A DNA stretch of 13,675 nt from Flavobacteriaceae bacterium (GCA_029238555.1 JAQWFV010000155.1:1-13675), one strand, 5' to 3'. Shown: positions 1 through 6,652, counted from the stretch's first letter. Numbers and translations: made by a program. The notes: generated by a model from the sequence alone, not told the origin.

Positions 1-93
1 CTGGTAATAGATGCCAATCAGTGGAATACTAGTGACTCCAATAATGATACCCCATACCCACCATTGATTAAAACGTTGATGCTCTTGAAACAT
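1..93 (-). CDS. Partial small membrane protein (N-terminus only)
   Basis: The complement reads 31 open codons from an ATG at 93-91 to the window edge. The peptide begins MFQEHQRFNQWWVWGIIIGV and continues SIPLIGIYYQ. A short charged N-terminus leads into an aromatic, hydrophobic stretch (about residues 11-29), which looks like the first membrane helix of a small membrane protein. The Q-R-F-N-Q-W-W pattern reminds me of an uncharacterised flavobacterial membrane family (perhaps DUF6141), but that is memory, not a search. It is divergent from the rhodanese unit and has its own promoter at 146-115. The rest lies outside the window, so no function is assigned. Confidence 0.7.
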   Translation of the reverse strand, partial: MFQEHQRFNQWWVWGIIIGVTSIPLIGIYYQ

Positions 94-114
94 TTATACC
101 AGTTGAATTTTAAA

Positions 115-146
115 TAAAGCTACCTCTTTTTATGGAGAGTTTCAAA
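115..146 (-). promoter_or_regulatory. Promoter of the leftward membrane-protein gene
   Basis: On the minus strand a TTTG (146-143) is followed after 20 nt by TAGCTTTA (122-115). This fits the Bacteroidetes -33/-7 pattern (TTTG, 17-23 nt, TAnnTTTG) with the last base changed. The predicted transcript start near 110 leaves a leader of about 17 nt before the ATG at 93. The GTAAC box at 160-173 lies upstream, centred about 56 nt from this start, which is not the spacing seen at the five rightward promoters. Confidence 0.5.
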
Positions 147-159
147 TGAAATAAGCTGT

Positions 160-203
160 GTAACAATAGTTACTTTCTAAACACTTCCGTTGGTGTAACT
201 TTG
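160..203 (+). promoter_or_regulatory. Crp/Fnr-like box 1 and -7 element (rhodanese unit)
   Basis: GTAAC (160-164), AATA, GTTAC (169-173) forms an exact inverted repeat. After 22 nt comes TAACTTTG (196-203), a perfect Bacteroidetes -7 element. The right half-site sits where a -33 element would be, as expected for a class II activator. The predicted start is near 208, about 142 nt before the rhodanese ATG. The four sister promoters start only about 10-20 nt before their genes. Confidence 0.82.
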
Positions 204-207
204 ATTC

Positions 208-285
208 AAACAAGTAAATGGACAGACTTGTGATTATAATTTGGTTGGTTAATCAAGAGCAGTGGGAGACTGCTGCTCTTTTTTT
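208..285 (+). ncRNA. Candidate short leader transcript or small RNA
   Basis: Transcription from box 1 should begin near 208 and would meet an intrinsic terminator at 255-285, giving an RNA of roughly 75-80 nt. No convincing TAnnTTTG promoter is visible between the terminator and the rhodanese ATG at 350. The stretch is therefore either an attenuated leader or a free-standing small RNA with read-through into the gene. A Crp/Fnr-controlled small RNA has a precedent in enterobacterial FnrS, but I see no sequence relation. The call rests only on promoter and terminator geometry. Confidence 0.3.
255..285 (+). terminator. Intrinsic terminator inside the rhodanese leader
   Basis: AAGAGCAG (255-262) pairs with CTGCTCTT (273-280) across a 10-nt loop, and a T-run (279-285) follows. 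A slipped pairing AGCAGT/ACTGCT (258-263 with 269-274) is also possible. The T-run lies only on the rightward side, so it acts on the plus strand. No complete plus-strand gene precedes it, which makes its position unusual. Confidence 0.7.
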
Positions 286-349
286 AAAATGCTTTCTAAC
301 CCAAATCATATTCTAACTACCATATAAATTAATTAACAAAAAAGTTATT

Positions 350-691
350 ATGTCATTCTTAAGTAAACTATTTGGATCAAGCGCTTCTTCAGACCACATT
401 AAAGTGTTGGGTATTGAAGATTTCAAAGCAGGTATTGCGAATAAAGGTACGCAACTTATAGATGTTAGAACGGCTTCTGAGTTTAAATCAGGTGCGATTG
501 CAAATGCCAAAAACATTGACTTTTTTAACAGAGCAGCCATGGAAACGGCTTTTAAAAAATTAGATTCTTCTAAGCCGGTATATCTCTATTGTAGGTCGGG
601 AAATAGGAGTGGAAAGGCGGCTAAAATTTTAGTCACTTTGGGCTTTAATGAAGTATATGACCTTAGAGGAGGCTATACCTCATGGAGATAA
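350..691 (+). CDS. Single-domain rhodanese-like sulfurtransferase
   Basis: A 113-residue protein made of one rhodanese domain (about residues 18-113) after a short N-terminus with no clear signal peptide, so probably cytosolic. It shows the LIDVRTASEF motif (36-45) and the active-site loop C81-R-S-G-N-R86 with catalytic Cys81, followed by the LRGGYTSW end typical of small rhodaneses. Such proteins carry sulfane sulfur as a Cys-persulfide between donors such as polysulfide or thiosulfate and thiol acceptors. It is first in its unit and its last codons overlap one possible start of the HMA gene. Context (two SQR-like proteins and a separate YgaP-like membrane protein under the same box) suggests it takes sulfur released by sulfide oxidation. 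The natural donor and acceptor cannot be read from sequence. Confidence 0.93.
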   Translation: MSFLSKLFGSSASSDHIKVLGIEDFKAGIANKGTQLIDVRTASEFKSGAIANAKNIDFFNRAAMETAFKKLDSSKPVYLYCRSGNRSGKAAKILVTLGFNEVYDLRGGYTSWR

Positions 692-708
692 TAAAAAATA
701 AACCGCAT

Positions 709-984
709 ATGAAAACATCCATTATTGTTCAAAATTTAAGGTGTGGTGGTTGTGCCAACACAATTAACAAAGCATTGTCTTCTTTACCTAATGTTCAGGA
801 TGTTTCTGTAGACGTATCTAATGCCATGGTTTCTTTTCAATACCATGATTTTAATGACGCATTAGAGGTTAAGAGTCTATTAGAAGGTTTAGGTTACCCA
901 TCTGTGACAGCTAAAAACACTTTAAAATCAAAAGCAAACTCATTCATTAGTTGTGCCACTGGTAAAATTGGAAAGAAGGATTAA
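709..984 (+). CDS. Heavy-metal-associated (HMA) domain protein
   Basis: A 91-residue protein with a ferredoxin-like HMA fold: MKTSIIVQNLRCGGCANTI, with the metal-site pair Cys12 and Cys15 (C-G-G-C instead of the commoner GMxCxxC), then the typical LPNVQDVSVDVSNAMVSF strand-turn-strand and LLEGLGYP. A tail outside the domain carries a third cysteine, Cys82, in SFISCATGK. An upstream ATG at 682 would add nine residues and overlap the rhodanese stop by 10 nt. The ATG at 709 is preferred because the HMA domain starts there. Such proteins bind soft metals, usually Cu(I), and pass them to transporters. No P-type ATPase is nearby; the candidate partner is the RND pump downstream. It could equally be a thiol or persulfide carrier. 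Its stop codon directly abuts box 2. Confidence 0.85.
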   Translation: MKTSIIVQNLRCGGCANTINKALSSLPNVQDVSVDVSNAMVSFQYHDFNDALEVKSLLEGLGYPSVTAKNTLKSKANSFISCATGKIGKKD

Positions 985-1029
985 TGTAACAATTGTTACA
1001 AAGATTAAAGTTTTGACTGGTTATATTTA
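985..1029 (+). promoter_or_regulatory. Crp/Fnr-like box 2 and -7 element (SQR)
   Basis: TGTAACAATTGTTACA (985-1000) is a perfect 16-bp palindrome, the longest of the five boxes. After GTTAC (995-999) come 22 nt and then TATATTTA (1022-1029), a -7 element with final A. The predicted start near 1034 leaves a leader of about 20 nt to the ATG at 1053. No terminator separates it from the HMA gene, so read-through from box 1 can also supply the SQR. Confidence 0.8.
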
Positions 1030-1052
1030 AGGATTAAACATTAACCAGACCA

Positions 1053-2315
1053 ATGAAAAAACAACATCAAATTGTTATTATAGGCGGTGGAACAGCCGGT
1101 ATAATGACCGCTACTCAGTTACTTAAGAAAAACAACCATTTAGATATTGCTATCATAGACCCAGCAGATACGCATTACTACCAACCTGCATGGACTTTGG
1201 TGGGAGCAGGAGCCTATGATTATGACAATACTGCTAGATCTATGGCTAGTTTAATTCCTCAAAAGGCTAGCTGGATAAAAGATTTTGTCACTTCATTCAA
1301 TGCAGATGAAAATACCTTAGAAACTAAAAATTCAGGGCAAATTGGATATGAATTTTTAGTGGTTGCACCAGGATTGGTTATGGATCCATCCTTGATTGAA
1401 GGGCTTCCAGAAGCTATGGAGAAAGGGATTGTTTGTTCTAATTATACTGATCCAAAGCACACTTGGGAAACTATTAAAAATTTCAAAGGAGGTAATGCCT
1501 TATTTACCCAGCCTACTACACCTATTAAATGTGGTGGAGCCCCTCAAAAAATAGCTTATTTGGCGGCTGATTATTTTAGAAAATCTGGCGTTGCGAAAAA
1601 TACCAATGTTATTTTTGCTACTCCAGGATCTGTCATTTTTGGTGTTCCAGAAATAAAAAGGACCTTAATGAAAGTTATTGATAGATATGGAATTCATTTT
1701 AAACCTTTCTACGCGCCTTTTAAGATAGATGCAGACAAAAAAATTGCTTACTTCAAAAATACAGCAGAAGGGGAAAATCAATGTGTGATTAATGAAAATA
1801 ATGCCTTAGGAGAAAAAATGTCCGGAGATGCTATTATTGAAATTCCATTTGACATGCTTCATCTTGCTCCTCCGCAAACAGCGCCTAAATTCGTTAAAGA
1901 ATCTAATTTGGTCAACGATGCTGGTTGGTTGTCTGTAGATCATGGAAGTATGCAGCATACGGAGTATAAAAATATTTTTGGTTTGGGAGATGTAGCTGGT
2001 TTACCAACCGCAAAAACTGGTGCCGCTATTAGAAAACAAGTTCCCATTGTAGTAGATAATCTAATGTTGTTACTAGCACATAAAGAAGCTACAAATAAAT
2101 CTTATAATGGCTATTCTTCTTGCCCTTTAGTCACTGGTTACGGGAAAATGGTTCTAGCGGAATTTGATTATAAGAATAATTTTATTCCAGACCCTAAATT
2201 AAAACAATTACTGATCAGAGATTCCTCTAAAGAACACTGGCGTTTATGGATGCTTAAAAAGTACATGTTACCTTATTTGTATTGGAATAAGATGATGAAA
2301 GGAGAAAACGTTTAA
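1053..2315 (+). CDS. sqr: Sulfide:quinone oxidoreductase, type II-like
   Basis: A 420-residue flavoprotein that should oxidise sulfide to sulfane sulfur and reduce membrane quinone. It has an N-terminal FAD-binding GGGTAG (11-16) and a second dinucleotide-fold region from about residue 145. The two redox cysteines sit in PIKCGGAPQK (Cys160) and YSSCPLVTGYGK (Cys357). The FAD-binding NIFGLGDVAGLPTAKTGAA region covers 307-325. A C-terminal aromatic/basic amphipathic tail (WRLWMLKKYMLPYLYWNKMM) probably docks on the membrane. These motifs match the mitochondrial and bacterial type II SQR pattern. A third cysteine, Cys128 (GIVCSNY), lies where human SQOR, as I recall it, has glycine. Natural acceptors for the sulfur could be a thiol or the nearby rhodanese (inference). 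The gene is followed at once by a strong terminator. Confidence 0.93.
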   Translation: MKKQHQIVIIGGGTAGIMTATQLLKKNNHLDIAIIDPADTHYYQPAWTLVGAGAYDYDNTARSMASLIPQKASWIKDFVTSFNADENTLETKNSGQIGYEFLVVAPGLVMDPSLIEGLPEAMEKGIVCSNYTDPKHTWETIKNFKGGNALFTQPTTPIKCGGAPQKIAYLAADYFRKSGVAKNTNVIFATPGSVIFGVPEIKRTLMKVIDRYGIHFKPFYAPFKIDADKKIAYFKNTAEGENQCVINENNALGEKMSGDAIIEIPFDMLHLAPPQTAPKFVKESNLVNDAGWLSVDHGSMQHTEYKNIFGLGDVAGLPTAKTGAAIRKQVPIVVDNLMLLLAHKEATNKSYNGYSSCPLVTGYGKMVLAEFDYKNNFIPDPKLKQLLIRDSSKEHWRLWMLKKYMLPYLYWNKMMKGENV

Positions 2316-2347
2316 AAAAAAGGATGCTACGGCATCCTTTTTTTTTT
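2314..2347 (+). terminator. Intrinsic terminator after sqr
   Basis: GGATGC (2322-2327), loop TACG, GCATCC (2332-2337), preceded by eight A and followed by ten T. The A-run extends the stem and makes it potentially active in both directions. It begins inside the sqr stop codon and closes that unit just before box 3. Confidence 0.93.
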
Positions 2348-2351
2348 GAAG

Positions 2352-2395
2352 GTAACTTATGTTACTGATTGCTATAGTTCCAACAGCTAACTTTG
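2352..2395 (+). promoter_or_regulatory. Crp/Fnr-like box 3 and -7 element (cydAB)
   Basis: GTAAC (2352-2356), TTAT, GTTAC (2361-2365), then 22 nt, then TAACTTTG (2388-2395), a perfect -7 element identical to that of box 1. The predicted start near 2400 leaves only about 10 nt before the cydA ATG at 2410. As a terminator lies just upstream, this should be the main promoter of cydAB. Confidence 0.85.
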
Positions 2396-2409
2396 ATTAA
2401 AATACTATT

Positions 2410-3789
2410 ATGGAAACAGAAATTTTAGCTAGAATTCAATTTGCTTTCACCATTGCCTTTCATTATATCTACCCTCCTTTAAGTATAGGATTGGGGCTTC
2501 TGATGGTTGTTTTTGAAAGCATGTATATTAAAACAAAAAAGCTAGAATACCACACTCTAGCTAAATTTTGGACTAAGATATTTGCCCTAACTTTTGGGAT
2601 TGGTGTAGTGACTGGTATAGTCATGGAGTTTGAATTTGGAACTAATTGGGCGGTTTACTCAAGGTATGTTGGTGATATATTTGGAAGTGCCCTAGCGGCT
2701 GAAGGTATTTTTGCTTTTGCTTTAGAAAGTGGTTTTTTAGGAATATTACTATTCGGATGGAATAGGGTAAAGCCTTGGGTGCATCTAGTTTCTACCATAG
2801 GTGTATTTTTAGGTTCTATGTTTTCTGCGGTATGGATTGTTGTGGCAAATAGTTGGCAACAAACTCCAGCAGGATACCATATTGTAGGTGAAGGTTTTGA
2901 GGCTAGGGCAGAAATCACAGATTTCTGGGGGATGGTTTTTAATCCTTCTTCTGTAGATAGACTTACACATGTGTGGCTAGGGGCTTTCTTGTCAGGGGCA
3001 TTTTTAGTTTTGAGTGTGCATGCCTATTATTTGGTGAAAGGAAAATACGTCGCTATTTCTAAGACGGCTTTTAAAATTGCGCTAGTTGTAGCTACTGTTT
3101 TTTCATTAGGGCAGTTATTTACTGGTCATAAATCTGCAGAAGGGGTAGCGGTGAATCAGCCTGCAAAATTAGCTGCTTTAGAGGGTCATTTTGATGAAAA
3201 TGGTCCAGCAGACATGTATTTATTTGGTTGGGTAGATAAGGAAAATGAAACAGTGAGTGGTTTAAAAATTCCTGGAGGCTTATCTTTTTTATTGGAATAT
3301 GATTTTGACGCACCCGTTAAAGGATTGAATGCTTTTAAACCTGAAGATAGGCCTGGGCAGCTAAATGCAGTTTTTCAATTTTACCATATAATGGTAGCCA
3401 TAGGAATGGCATTAATTGCCTTGACTTTATTAGCTTCTTTTTATTGGTGGAGGGGCACCTTGTTTGACAAGAAATGGTTGCTATGGATTTTTGTATTCGC
3501 CGCAATTTTACCTCAAATAGCGAATCAAGTAGGTTGGTTTGCAGCAGAAATGGGAAGACAGCCATGGGTAGTGTACGGTTTATTAAGAACTTCAGATGCC
3601 TTTTCTCAAGCAGTTACAGACAACCAAATTATATTTTCACTAGTGTTGTTTCTTTTAGTGTATACCCTATTATTCACATTGTTCATATACCTTCTCAATA
3701 AGAAAATAAAGCACGGTCCATTTGACACTCATGAGGATCAAGATAGGCCAAATACAAAAGGAATTGCAACTGCAGTAATAGGTAAATAA
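2410..3789 (+). CDS. cydA: Cytochrome bd quinol oxidase subunit I (short Q-loop)
   Basis: A 459-residue membrane protein and the haem-bearing subunit of cytochrome bd, which oxidises quinol and reduces oxygen to water at high affinity. Conserved residues match E. coli CydA: His18 (haem b595 ligand), Glu98 and Glu106 in [12 protein letters not shown] (proton path), His187 (haem b558), Lys253 and Glu258 in the quinol site, and Met381 in EMGRQPW (haem b558). About nine membrane helices are visible. The segment between PAKLAALEG and the following helix is much shorter than in the E. coli protein (about 522 residues), so this is a short Q-loop, CIO-like form. Cytochrome bd is known to tolerate sulfide that blocks haem-copper oxidases, so it is a fitting quinol outlet for the SQR proteins beside it. 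It is followed after 9 nt by cydB. Confidence 0.97.
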   Translation: METEILARIQFAFTIAFHYIYPPLSIGLGLLMVVFESMYIKTKKLEYHTLAKFWTKIFALTFGIGVVTGIVMEFEFGTNWAVYSRYVGDIFGSALAAEGIFAFALESGFLGILLFGWNRVKPWVHLVSTIGVFLGSMFSAVWIVVANSWQQTPAGYHIVGEGFEARAEITDFWGMVFNPSSVDRLTHVWLGAFLSGAFLVLSVHAYYLVKGKYVAISKTAFKIALVVATVFSLGQLFTGHKSAEGVAVNQPAKLAALEGHFDENGPADMYLFGWVDKENETVSGLKIPGGLSFLLEYDFDAPVKGLNAFKPEDRPGQLNAVFQFYHIMVAIGMALIALTLLASFYWWRGTLFDKKWLLWIFVFAAILPQIANQVGWFAAEMGRQPWVVYGLLRTSDAFSQAVTDNQIIFSLVLFLLVYTLLFTLFIYLLNKKIKHGPFDTHEDQDRPNTKGIATAVIGK

Positions 3790-3798
3790 AATATAGTT

Positions 3799-4836
3799 AT
3801 GGAGACTTTACTTGGAATTGATTATCCCACTTGGTGGTTTTTAGTAGTAGGAGGCTTGTTCTCTGGGTATGCTATTTTAGATGGATTTGATTTTGGCGCG
3901 GGTGCTTGGCACTTATTTCTGAAAAAAGAAGAAAGTAGAAGAATCGCATTAAATGCTATTGGTCCTGTATGGGACGGAAACGAAGTCTGGTTGGTTATTG
4001 GAGGAGGAGCGCTTTTCGCTGGTTTTCCAGTCATGTATGCTACTTTGTTTTCTTCAATGTACATTCCATTTATGCTATTCTTAGTGAGCCTAATATTTAG
4101 AGCTATCTCTATAGAATTTAGATCTAAAGAACCCATGCTGTGGTGGCGTAAAACATGGGATATTTCTTATAGTATTTCCAGTATTTTATTGGCCTTTCTT
4201 TTGGGTGTTGTCATGGGAAATGTATTACAGGGAATAGCTATAGGTCCAAAATATTTGTACCAAGGGAATGGTTTTTTTGAATTTCTAAATCCCTATGCTA
4301 TAATGACTGGATTTACTACCCTTGGTTTGTTTATGACCCATGGGGCTATTTATTTACTACTCAAAACAGAAGGAAGATTATATGCTAAAATGGCTACCTT
4401 ATTAAAAAAAGGCATGATATTTTTCATGGTAGCTTTTGGAATAACTTCTTTGTACACATTGCTCTACATCCCTCACTTGTCTAATGATTTTAGAGAAACA
4501 CCTATATTATTTATTGTACCACTACTGACTTTCTTGAGTATTGCTAATGTGCCTAGATTAGCTTCCAAGCAGAAGTTTAGGAGTGCTTTTTTGTTTTCTA
4601 CCTTAACCATAGCATTAATGATGGTATTGGTGGCAGTAGAGTTATACCCTAATTTATTACTTTCTACAGTAGATCCATTGTATCATATTGATATTTACAA
4701 CGCTGCGTCTTCCACTTTGTCGCTCCAAACAATGTTAATTATTGTAGCTATAGGGACCCCTTTGGTACTAGGGTACACCTTTTTTGTGTACAGAACTTTT
4801 AAAGGTAAGGTAATACTGGACGAAACCAGTTATTAA
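3799..4836 (+). CDS. cydB: Cytochrome bd quinol oxidase subunit II
   Basis: A 345-residue partner of CydA with about eight or nine membrane helices. It shows the CydB signatures DGFDFGAG (28-35), GPVWDGNEVWL (55-65, with Trp58 and Asp59 matching the conserved W-D pair of E. coli CydB) and FRAISIEFRSK. Length is in the usual range (about 340-380). It starts 9 nt after cydA and is surely co-transcribed. I see no CydX-type peptide directly downstream, nor a cydCD pair in the window. No clear hairpin terminator follows, so transcription may run on into the next flavoprotein gene. Confidence 0.97.
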   Translation: METLLGIDYPTWWFLVVGGLFSGYAILDGFDFGAGAWHLFLKKEESRRIALNAIGPVWDGNEVWLVIGGGALFAGFPVMYATLFSSMYIPFMLFLVSLIFRAISIEFRSKEPMLWWRKTWDISYSISSILLAFLLGVVMGNVLQGIAIGPKYLYQGNGFFEFLNPYAIMTGFTTLGLFMTHGAIYLLLKTEGRLYAKMATLLKKGMIFFMVAFGITSLYTLLYIPHLSNDFRETPILFIVPLLTFLSIANVPRLASKQKFRSAFLFSTLTIALMMVLVAVELYPNLLLSTVDPLYHIDIYNAASSTLSLQTMLIIVAIGTPLVLGYTFFVYRTFKGKVILDETSY

Positions 4837-4866
4837 TTCTTACCTATCTAATTATAAGGGGTTTGT

Positions 4867-4910
4867 GTAACAGATGTTACGCTGCCTAGGATTTTATATG
4901 CCTAATTTTA
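4867..4910 (+). promoter_or_regulatory. Crp/Fnr-like box 4 and -7 element (second flavoprotein)
   Basis: GTAAC (4867-4871), AGAT, GTTAC (4876-4880), then 22 nt, then TAATTTTA (4903-4910), a -7 element with final A like that of box 2. The predicted start near 4915 leaves about 11 nt to the ATG at 4926. With no terminator after cydB, this is probably an internal promoter within a longer read-through unit. Confidence 0.8.
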
Positions 4911-4925
4911 AATAAACATTAAACC

Positions 4926-6380
4926 ATGTCAAAAATAGTTATACTTGGAGCTGGTATTGCAGGTCATGTAGCCGCTTCACATTTAAGAAGAAAATTGGAC
5001 CATTCACATGAAGTTGTAGTGGTTTCTCCAAACAGCAATTATCAGTGGGTTCCATCTAATATTTGGGTAGGAATTGGTAGAATGAAGCCAGAATCATTGT
5101 TGTTCCCATTAGCTCCTGTATACCAGAAAAAGAACATTCAATACGAACAGGCTAAAGTAATTGATTTTTGGCCTGAAGGAAATATGGAAGTTCAAAAACC
5201 ATTTGTAACTATTGAGTATGTGGTGGGTGAAAAGAAAGGGCAAATAACCCAGATGACCTATGATTATTTAATCAATGCTACCGGACCAAAATTGGCTTTT
5301 GACGCTACGCCTGGACTAGTGCCAGGAGAAAATGGCACCTACTCTGTGTGTACATATGGGCACGCTGAGCATGCTTGGGAAGGTTTAAAAACTCAGATAG
5401 ACAGAATGAAATCTGGGAAAAAAATATCTATTGTAATAGGTACGGGTCACGGTAAAGCGACTTGTCAAGGTGCCGCTTTTGAATACATCTTAAATGTGGA
5501 ACAAGAATTGAGAAAACACAAAGTGAGGGATATGGCTACCATCACTTGGCTTTCAAATGAATATGAGTTGGGCGATTTTGGAATGGATGGGATGTTACTC
5601 AGTTATGGGGGTACGTCTGTGAGTTCTAGAGAAATGGTATCTCAAATATTTAGAGAACGTGGCATAGAGGCTATTTTAGGCGCTGCGGTTCATGAAATTA
5701 AAGATCATGAGGCGCATTATGAAACATTAGATGGTACGTATGCCCATATCTCCTATGATTTTGCTATGTTAATCCCAGCCTTTACAGGACATGGCTTTAA
5801 GGCTTTTAATAAAGAAGGTTCAGATATTACGCCGCAACTTTTTAAAGGTTTTATGGTTGTAGATGCAGATTATACGCCAAAACCTTATGAGCAATGGCGT
5901 GCACAAGATTGGCCAGAAACGTATCAGAACCCTTCCTTTGATACTATTTTTGCACCAGGAATTGCTTTTGCAACACCACATGCAATTTCTAAACCACGTA
6001 AAAGTATTCATGGTACTGATATTTCCCCATCCCCGCCAAGAACAGGAATGCCCTCTGGTATAACGGCTAAATTAGTAGCAGATACGATTATTGACCGAAT
6101 TAAAGGAAAAAACACTTCTGCTCATAAAGGTTCTATGGCTAATATGGGTGCTGCCTGTATAGCATCGGCCGGGTACGGCCCACTGAAGGGGAGTGGTGTG
6201 AGCATTACTACTTTCCCTATTGTTCCTGATTTTGAAAAATATCCAGATACGCATGGAAGGGCGTTAGGAAAAACTTTTGGATCTATTGGATTGGCTGGTC
6301 ATTGGTTAAAATTAGCCCTTCACTATGCCTTTATTTACAAAGCTAAAATGAAACCTTTTTGGTGGCTCATTCCTGAATAA
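4926..6380 (+). CDS. SQR-like FAD-dependent oxidoreductase
   Basis: A 484-residue flavoprotein of the SQR/flavocytochrome c sulfide dehydrogenase family, clearly different from the SQR at 1053. FAD-binding GAGIAG is at 8-13 and YLINATGPK at 114-122. Candidate redox cysteines are Cys142 (SVCTYGHAEHAWE), Cys180 (GKATCQGAAFEYILN) and Cys411 (GAACIASAGYGP). The second lies in a context like that of type III, V and VI SQRs. The C-terminal HWLKLALHYAFIYKAKMKPFWW is amphipathic and rich in aromatics, suggesting monotopic membrane attachment. The likely role is oxidation of sulfide or another reduced sulfur compound with transfer to quinone, next to the cytochrome bd genes. The exact substrate is uncertain, and it may not be a true SQR. 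A 41-residue membrane peptide follows after 19 nt. Confidence 0.85.
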   Translation: MSKIVILGAGIAGHVAASHLRRKLDHSHEVVVVSPNSNYQWVPSNIWVGIGRMKPESLLFPLAPVYQKKNIQYEQAKVIDFWPEGNMEVQKPFVTIEYVVGEKKGQITQMTYDYLINATGPKLAFDATPGLVPGENGTYSVCTYGHAEHAWEGLKTQIDRMKSGKKISIVIGTGHGKATCQGAAFEYILNVEQELRKHKVRDMATITWLSNEYELGDFGMDGMLLSYGGTSVSSREMVSQIFRERGIEAILGAAVHEIKDHEAHYETLDGTYAHISYDFAMLIPAFTGHGFKAFNKEGSDITPQLFKGFMVVDADYTPKPYEQWRAQDWPETYQNPSFDTIFAPGIAFATPHAISKPRKSIHGTDISPSPPRTGMPSGITAKLVADTIIDRIKGKNTSAHKGSMANMGAACIASAGYGPLKGSGVSITTFPIVPDFEKYPDTHGRALGKTFGSIGLAGHWLKLALHYAFIYKAKMKPFWWLIPE

Positions 6381-6399
6381 TAATCTTTAATTTATACTT

Positions 6400-6525
6400 A
6401 TGAAAATTTCTAGATATACCCATTTTAAAAGATTTAATCCTATTATTCAATTTTTTGTATTTGTTTTTCTAAGCATCAAAATATTGATTGTAGTTGCCGG
6501 AGGACATGGAGGTACAAGACCATAA
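6400..6525 (+). CDS. Small single-span membrane peptide, GHGG tail
   Basis: A 41-codon open frame that I do not recognise. It begins MKISRYTHFKRFN, a strongly basic N-terminus, then one hydrophobic helix (about residues 14-33, IIQFFVFVFLSIKILIVVA), then the tail GGHGGTRP. Basic-inside, one-span topology would leave the glycine/histidine tail outside the cytoplasm. It starts 19 nt after the SQR-like gene and ends just before a strong terminator, so it is the last gene of that unit and not random spacer. It could be a small accessory subunit of the flavoprotein or of cytochrome bd, which in other phyla has a one-helix CydX subunit, but no CydX motif is evident. Because it is so short, automated annotation would probably miss it. 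Confidence 0.6.
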   Translation: MKISRYTHFKRFNPIIQFFVFVFLSIKILIVVAGGHGGTRP

Positions 6526-6546
6526 TACGCCCTCTTTTAAAATTGT

Positions 6547-6573
6547 AAAAGCGCCCTACAGGGCGCTTTTTTT
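6547..6573 (+). terminator. Intrinsic terminator after the SQR-like unit
   Basis: GCGCCC (6551-6556), loop TACA, GGGCGC (6561-6566), with AAAA before it and a seven-T run (6567-6573) after it. It ends the flavoprotein/small-peptide unit and lies just upstream of box 5. It also rules out an outer-membrane-factor start upstream of it. Confidence 0.93.
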
Positions 6574-6590
6574 ATTATCCCAAACGCTTG

Positions 6591-6634
6591 GTAACTATTG
6601 TTACGCTCCAAGGAATAAGTTGCCCTTAGATTTG
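6591..6634 (+). promoter_or_regulatory. Crp/Fnr-like box 5 and -7 element (RND operon)
   Basis: GTAAC (6591-6595), TATT, GTTAC (6600-6604), then 22 nt, then TAGATTTG (6627-6634), a perfect TAnnTTTG. The predicted start near 6639 leaves about 14 nt to the ATG at 6653. Isolated by a terminator upstream, it should drive all five genes down to 12791. Confidence 0.85.
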
Positions 6635-6652
6635 TATAAAATTACCATACAG

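Noticed and set aside
115..173. Box 1 as an activator of the leftward gene as well
   Set aside because: The leftward -7 element is not 22 nt from the box on that strand, and it has its own well-spaced TTTG at -33. The box is too far away for the class II geometry seen elsewhere.
218..316. A 32-codon open frame (begins MDRLVIIIWLVNQEQW) running through the leader terminator, as a possible leader peptide
   Set aside because: It starts about 10 nt from the predicted transcript start and crosses the whole terminator hairpin, but has no repeated regulatory codons, no visible ribosome-binding support and no protein-like pattern after the hairpin. In AT-rich DNA a frame of this size is easily due to chance.
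2655..2918. Antisense open frame inside cydA (one of several such frames within the large genes)
   Set aside because: It overlaps strongly conserved cydA codons, has no recognisable domain or promoter, and is a by-product of codon use on the coding strand.
6400..6525. Calling the 41-residue peptide CydX
   Set aside because: It has the right size and one helix, but it follows the SQR-like gene and not cydB, and no CydX sequence feature is evident.
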